Positions 58,794 to 64,000 of a stretch of 64,000 nt of DNA are shown piece after piece. The DNA comes from Aquatica leii (lineage: Eukaryota > Arthropoda > Insecta > Coleoptera > Lampyridae). The stretch covers positions 56,162,487 through 56,226,486 of the forward strand of contig CM069433.1 in the NCBI GenBank assembly GCA_035610365.1, read 5' to 3'. The notes below the pieces were generated by a model. It was not told the DNA's origin. It ran no database searches and worked only from the letters and a program-made list of their open reading frames with translations. The position numbers and the translations under genes are program-made. Position 1 is the first letter of the stretch; every line of letters starts with the position of its first letter.

Positions 58794-59066
58794 ACCGAAA
58801 GGGTTCTACAGAGATTCTAGGCGGGTGGAATGTAGTCGTACACCCATTGCACTGATATTTATTTTATTTGGTAACGCGGTTCGATCATGGTTCATTTGGA
58901 ACCGGAGCATTGCGCTCATTTAGGGATCTCTAGGCGGGTGGAATGTAGTCGTACACTTATTGCACATCCTAGGCCCGCTTTTTGGACCGGAGCATTTGGC
59001 TTGTTATAACGGTCCCGGACGGAAGCACTCTGAGTGGGTGGAATGTAGTCGTACACCCATTGAACA
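58794..59066 (+). repeat. Three-copy tandem repeat, unit about 85-110 bp
   Basis: The core GTGGAATGTAGTCGTACAC occurs identically three times (at about 58825, 58938 and 59038), each preceded by (C/G)TAGGCGG or CTGAGTGG and followed by C(C/T)CATTGCAC-like sequence. A second shared element, ACCGGAGCATT, starts the second and third units (58901, 58986), with ACCGAAAGGG at the first. The cores of copies 1 and 3 can fold through GGGTG and CACCC. Strong identity of the core against diverged spacers suggests selection on it or recent homogenisation. Confidence 0.75.
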
Positions 59067-62000
59067 CTTGGAGCTGACATTGGGTGGCGTTGTCAGGAAC
59101 CTAAGCGGTCTCATTCTGATATTTGATTTCAGTAATAATCCAACATGATTTGATTATCGCTCCATTTGAATTTTAGATATGTGTGATATCTATTTATTGA
59201 TCATTATTATCAAAAGCAAATAACTAATTGTAGTAAATGAATTGATAACGGGATGCTCAAACGTACTTTCTTGTTTAAGTTTGCAGAATGTGAGAATTCA
59301 GTTTAGCCACGTCACTCCATCTCCAAACCATGTTTGGTTTTATGACCAATTATTAAACATGAAATGACTTAAAAGGTAATGTGACAAATTATCGTTATGT
59401 TTACTATTACCTGACATTTAGTTAATCACTTATTAGCAATTGTGATTTTGATTAATTGTACGCCCTTAATTACTTTTTTGTGAGGTGCATTTTTATTATC
59501 ATCTGCATTGTTATTATTTGCATCGATTAAAATATAAAATAAAAAAAAAACCAATCTTAAATTTGCATCTTACAAAAATATGTTTTTTATTGTTGAAGTT
59601 TAAATTAAATCGTAAAATGTCACAAAAAATTGTTTAAGGTTTAGTCAACATAAGTCATCACTATTTGTATAAATAAAACTTGCTTTCTTTATTTTCAAAA
59701 CACAACCAGTTGTTTCAAATTTAGTATGCTCATATCCGTATAATTTAAAATAGCTGGTTTCTAATTGACTATTAATACAAAATCAGAGAGAGAACGATTT
59801 TTTTAAAAATCATTTTTGTCAATTCAAAAAATAATATAATGTAATGATTTTAAATTAAAATCTATATGAATCAGTATAATCACTGTGTAGTGTACTTTAT
59901 GTTAATAATACTGATAGTTTATTTTTATCAAAAGAAAGAGGTAGGTATTTCATTTGGCACTAATGTCATAAATGTAAAGCAAACAGTAGATGCTGTTACT
60001 ATTTTTTGCAAGTCAGTCAAATGTAAAATTTTAACTTATCTAAATTGCCAAGTAATTGGCACAAACCATATTATTATTTTAATTATAACTCAAAGATTTT
60101 TGAATGAGCTTTTTTTAGATACGGTACTCACTATTATTGTTACATAACTTTATTTGATCTGATAAACTTAAGTTTCTCTGTATCATTTTACTAGCGCCAA
60201 AGTTTCGTTTATGTAAATGTAAACAAATAAACTTCTTTGTTCTTTAGATTTGCAATTAATTATAAGTAACCTTAGTTATGTTTGATTCTGTACATTGTTT
60301 TTGAGTAAATTGTGTAATTTATTAAATATTTAAATCTTTTAACTGGTGACAATTATTTAATTTGATAAATATACAAAAAGAAAACAGGTTTCTGGTTTCT
60401 GCTACTTAAATATTATAATATAAATACATAATGTAAGACGTGTGCACCATTAATATATTACTTCCGTTTGTCTGAGTTGTTTTTAATAATATAAATAAAA
60501 ACTCTTTAACATAAAAGCAACATCTAAGACCATATAATAGCAAAATTTAACCGATGTAATCACTTTACACTTTAAAAATTATTTTGATATTATTGCCAAA
60601 AGTGTGTAACCCATTATAACAATCATCTATAAAACAAGGCTAAAAGAAACAATTTAAATTTGTGTTAATAAAAATGTCATGACATATAAACATTGTTGTT
60701 TAAAAATAGATTTTCAAAAATAATTATCTGTAAAATGTGTGATACGAAAACTGTCCCAACAAAAAATTAAATTATTTGCTTACTTCAAAATGCATAATAA
60801 ATACCTATGAACACAAAAGTTAAGATAATAATTATAATTAGTAAATTTTAATATTTGTTTTTATTTCCTCATATACCTGAAATTTATGCTCATCGTGTTT
60901 ATTTAATTTTTTTATATTAGTTATGCAATGTATTTATATCATGTAAAAAAAAATTCAAGGGTTTTTTTTACAAAACGACATAGAATAAATCAATTATCTA
61001 ACACTTGAAAAAATGTTTTATAAAAAACTGTTAAAATAATAAAACATACCTACTTTAATAGTTATTTGTAGCACTAGTCCAGAAAGTGCTATTTTCCGAG
61101 TATGAGCATATTTGTAGGCGGAGGTGAATCCGAAGCCTCCAAAATGCGAAAACTCGCAAAATACTTTCAGAACGTGTAATACGCCAAATTTGTTTAAATA
61201 AATATTTAATGCATATTTATTGAAAAATTCGAATTGTAAACTCCACAAATATTCAGAAAACATTATATTTACAGAATGTGCTAATAATATTGGACATTTT
61301 TAACTTTTTGTATGTTAACATGTCTAAATTAAGGATGTTTGATTAATACTTTAATTTAGTAAATTTAGTTGTACATATTTTCATAATCTTTATTTGTATT
61401 TACATTAGTAGTTTTTTTTAATGAAAATCACAATTGCAACAATAAAATTAGTAAAAACCGTGTATGCTAATTTATACATTAACATACTTGAGCAAATTTT
61501 AAAAAAATAGTTATTTTGTAATTTAGTTTCATATGCTTAGTACTATTTATATCTTCCGGTAAATATCGTCATATCGTTTGTTATTGCTTGCTTGAAATGA
61601 TTTTTTTTAATGATGTACATTGCAGGATCTGGTCATTAATTCAAGCATTATCAGTAACTAAAATTAAAATGAAAAAATACCCGATTCGATTTTAGTAAGT
61701 TTTTGAATGGATGTTATGATTATAATTTGGGCAATCAACAAACAAGTAAATTTAAATACTGTAGAAACCATACTATTTACATGAATGTTATGATAAGATA
61801 CAGTTAATATAAAAATACTTTGAAGTAATACTAATAATTATTATTAGGGAAAGAAATTATCTCAAATTGGAGGCAAATCAACAAAGGAGACGAAAAATAT
61901 GAGTAGAATTTTTAAAAATAAAATAGCTTATTTTTGTAGTCGTGGAAAGATATGAAACAAAAAACGGATTTTTAAGTCTTACAATTATTGAGAAAATTAG

Positions 62001-62518
62001 TATTTTGTAAGTGTTGTAACACATTTGTATCCTTACATAATCAGCATTCTTATTTGCTTTTAGAAGTTATTTGTTATAAAACATCATCGAAAGAAGTAAC
62101 CGAATCAGATATAGTGCATTATGGTAAAATTGATTTAGTTCAAATTAAGTTAACTATAATTTAAAACGGAAATAAAGTTAATGGATCTGCTCAATAGCAA
62201 CACTATGTACTTGCATGAAAATTTGCATATCACTCAGGTGCAAATAAAATTATATCAAATATTAAATTAAATAAATTATAGAAGAACTAAACCAATTTAG
62301 TAAGTAATTGTTTTTATTAATAAATTAGTTATTTTTTTAGCTCTTTGTGTTGTGTTTTATTAAATTAGTTATATAAATAATTGTGTAAATATTTTAAATA
62401 AACTGAACTTTGTAACAGTATAACTTATTTAAAAAAATATTTTTTATAAATGTTTTTTTTGCTCTTTTTTTGTGTTTATTGCAATGTGTTACTACATATT
62501 GTTTAGTATTTTTTATTT
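59067..62518. other. AT-rich non-coding stretch
   Basis: No gene supported. It contains copy B of the dispersed repeat at 61624-61684. Short frames at 59866-60147 and 61018-61263 are unremarkable. Many single-base runs and AT-rich words, nothing structured seen. Confidence 0.4.
61624..61684 (+). repeat. Dispersed ~60-bp repeat, copy B
   Basis: Counterpart of 54193-54255 in direct orientation. See that entry for the shared pattern. The surroundings do not match, so the repeat unit appears short. Confidence 0.6.
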
Positions 62519-63835
62519 TTATTTTTCAGTTACAAATTTTGTAATAATTATAAATTTAACTTTGATGTCTTGAATGGTAAATGGTGACGTATAAATAAAA
62601 TATAAATAAAACATTTTGTTAAAGAGGAATTTATTTAAATTATAAATTTGTTTTAAAATAAAAAAAACATTTTTAAATCTCCACCAGTACTGATTTCTAG
62701 TCAGTTTCTTTTTTTTTGTAATGAGGCTCATAACAGTTCCGAATCCACGTTCTACCATATAGTAAGACGGAAAAGCAATCAACAGTTTCTGTACAATTAC
62801 CCATAATGCTGGATACAAAATTTGGATCTGAACCAGAAGTTGTCGTATCTTTGTTTAAACATTGGTTTCATCTTCTCATTTGTGAATAATTCAATAAATT
62901 GCCATTGTATTAGTATGTATTCATCTGTATTTGTGCTTTGAGTTTAACTACTTACAAAAAGGTTCAACACCCAATCGGAAATATCTAAGTGAAGAATGTC
63001 TTCAAATCTTGGATTAAGATCTAATTGAAGCGCCGTTAAGTGTTGACTATAAGCAAACAAATCTTCATCTTTATTTTGCAATTTTGAAAGATTTGGAAAC
63101 TGACAAAATTCTCCTCTTCTCAAGTTTTGTTTGTACAGCAAAAGTTTTGCAACAAACGCAGATATTACACTTTTAACTTTTGTTAAATTTAATGTGTTAC
63201 CTTGTAGTTTCAAATTAGCATCGTTAAATCTAGCAAATAAATCAGTCATGTAAACGATGTCATTTTTAGAGATAATTAAATTGTGCCGCAAATCATACTC
63301 TTTACTCTCTAGGAGTTCCAACCCTAAATCAAAGAGCAAATATAAGCGATCCAAACATGCGCTTTTAGATAATCAAGGTACTTCTGTGTTGACTAATAAA
63401 CGGTTATAGTCATCATCATTTTCTAAACAAACTTGAGCAAATAATATTTCATTTAAGGCTTTCCTTTTGATTTTATTAACTGCTCTAATGATATAATGTA
63501 GTAATTCATGCAAACGTTCACTAAGATTTTTTGCAACCAAATAATGTCGATTAATGACACAATGTACCAATAATACATTCGTAATAACTTGTTTTAAGTT
63601 TGCCTAGGTGTCGTTCTGCACCTTCGTAAAGTATTATTACTCAGTGGAATTCTTTTTATAATATCGAAAGCTGGTTTTTGCGTATTACCTCACTTACAAC
63701 TGGTAGAATAAGTTCTTTACCAACAGTGTGCAGCTTTCCGGACTTCGCAATCAAAAAAAGAAATATTATAAAAAGCACGCGGTCCATCGTCATCTCTCTT
63801 AGATGTTGTCCTTACGAGTTCTTGCAATGTCGGTG
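62519..63835 (-). pseudogene. ZBED5-like hAT transposase, degenerate
   Basis: Three minus-strand frames follow a ZBED5/SCAND3-type hAT transposase. First, 63373-63570: MVHCVINRHYLVAKNLSERL (His/Cys-rich), LHELLHYIIRAVNKIK, LLVNTEVP. Next, 62944-63354: LFDLGLELLESK, DIVYMTDLFARFNDANLKLQ, VISAFVAKLLLYKQNLRRGE, FCQFPNLSKLQNKDEDLFAY, ISDWVLNLF. Last, 62519-62818: YPALWVIVQKLLIAFPSYYM, VERGFGTVMSLITKKK, the C-terminal dimerisation block. Upstream (63600-63835) frames are more broken (TLQELVRTTSKRDDDG). Stops and frameshifts separate all pieces, so it is a fossil. N-terminal BED finger and catalytic Asp residues would lie to the right, at or beyond the window edge. Confidence 0.85.
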
Positions 63836-64000
63836 TTTTTAAATATATATTTTTTGATTGATTGAAAAAAACGTTAAATATTTATCTTTTTTGTTACTAT
63901 GGATTCTTATTAAATGTTGGTTAAATTAAGGTTTCATTGAATTGTTTGAGATCGTTTTATTACATAGAAGATACATCGGTAAAGTACTATTTCCTGGCGA

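Noticed and set aside
1-64000. tRNA, rRNA, CRISPR or bacterial-type operon features
   Set aside because: Looked for by eye; no cloverleaf-like conserved boxes, regularly spaced short repeats or ribosome-binding patterns were found. Eukaryotic splice sites and transposons explain the content.

Overview
The window is AT-rich nuclear DNA from an animal, almost certainly an insect. It carries spliced genes with GT-AG introns: an inscuteable homologue with insect-style N-terminal motifs and a myosin-light-chain-kinase-type kinase. It also holds a dense set of transposon fossils, many of families common in insects (PIF/Harbinger with MADF-BESS accessory genes, hAT, Penelope-like elements, non-LTR retrotransposons with C-terminal CCHC motifs). 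I cannot name the order or species. Nothing prokaryotic (operons, Shine-Dalgarno sites, CRISPR) is present.

Layout. 1-1.6 kb: dead LINE with an AT-rich repeat tail. 4.9-7 kb: a small foldback and a deleted hAT element (5702-6919) with a perfect 8-bp target duplication. 9.9-13 kb: a MITE-like pair of inverted repeats and a decayed PIF/Harbinger element (10675-12945). 13-23.9 kb: AT-rich non-coding DNA. 23.9-26.6 kb: minus-strand LINE (endonuclease, reverse transcriptase, CCHC). 27.6-27.96 kb: a second, RTE-like LINE scrap. 28.9-31.5 kb: inscuteable, four coding exons, plus strand. 31.8-38.8 kb: foldback elements, a 196-bp TIR element, a Penelope fragment and a duplicated 38-codon unit. 39.1-42.2 kb: a hAT-type element with a perfect 8-bp target duplication, invaded by a GC-rich LINE (RNase H end). 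43.0-45.7 kb: kinase gene, minus strand, with two alternative terminal exons. 47.2-48.2 kb: Penelope-like element. 49.2-54.1 kb: dead Tc1/mariner-like element split by a much younger PIF/Harbinger element (49579-52642). 56.2-57.9 kb: another hAT-like TIR element. 58.8-59.1 kb: three-copy tandem repeat. 62.5-63.8 kb: decayed ZBED5-like hAT transposase.

Host genes. Inscuteable is the adaptor that couples Par3/Bazooka to Pins/LGN during asymmetric division. The predicted protein (771 aa) keeps the EPE-containing Pins-binding segment, the ARM-like repeats and a C-terminal ESYV. The kinase gene encodes a complete MLCK-type catalytic core. Its last kinase-subdomain exon exists in two versions with identical splice phase: one leads into a basic, calmodulin-binding/autoinhibitory-like tail, the other into a long Ser/Asn-rich tail without it. 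Alternative choice would give kinases with and without Ca2+/calmodulin control.

Most unusual feature. In the younger PIF/Harbinger element the transposase gene and the MADF-BESS gene lie on opposite strands with interleaved exons: each gene has an exon inside the other's intron. The older, diverged Harbinger copy at 10.7-12.9 kb retains remnants in the same order and orientation, so the layout looks like a property of the lineage rather than an accident of one copy.
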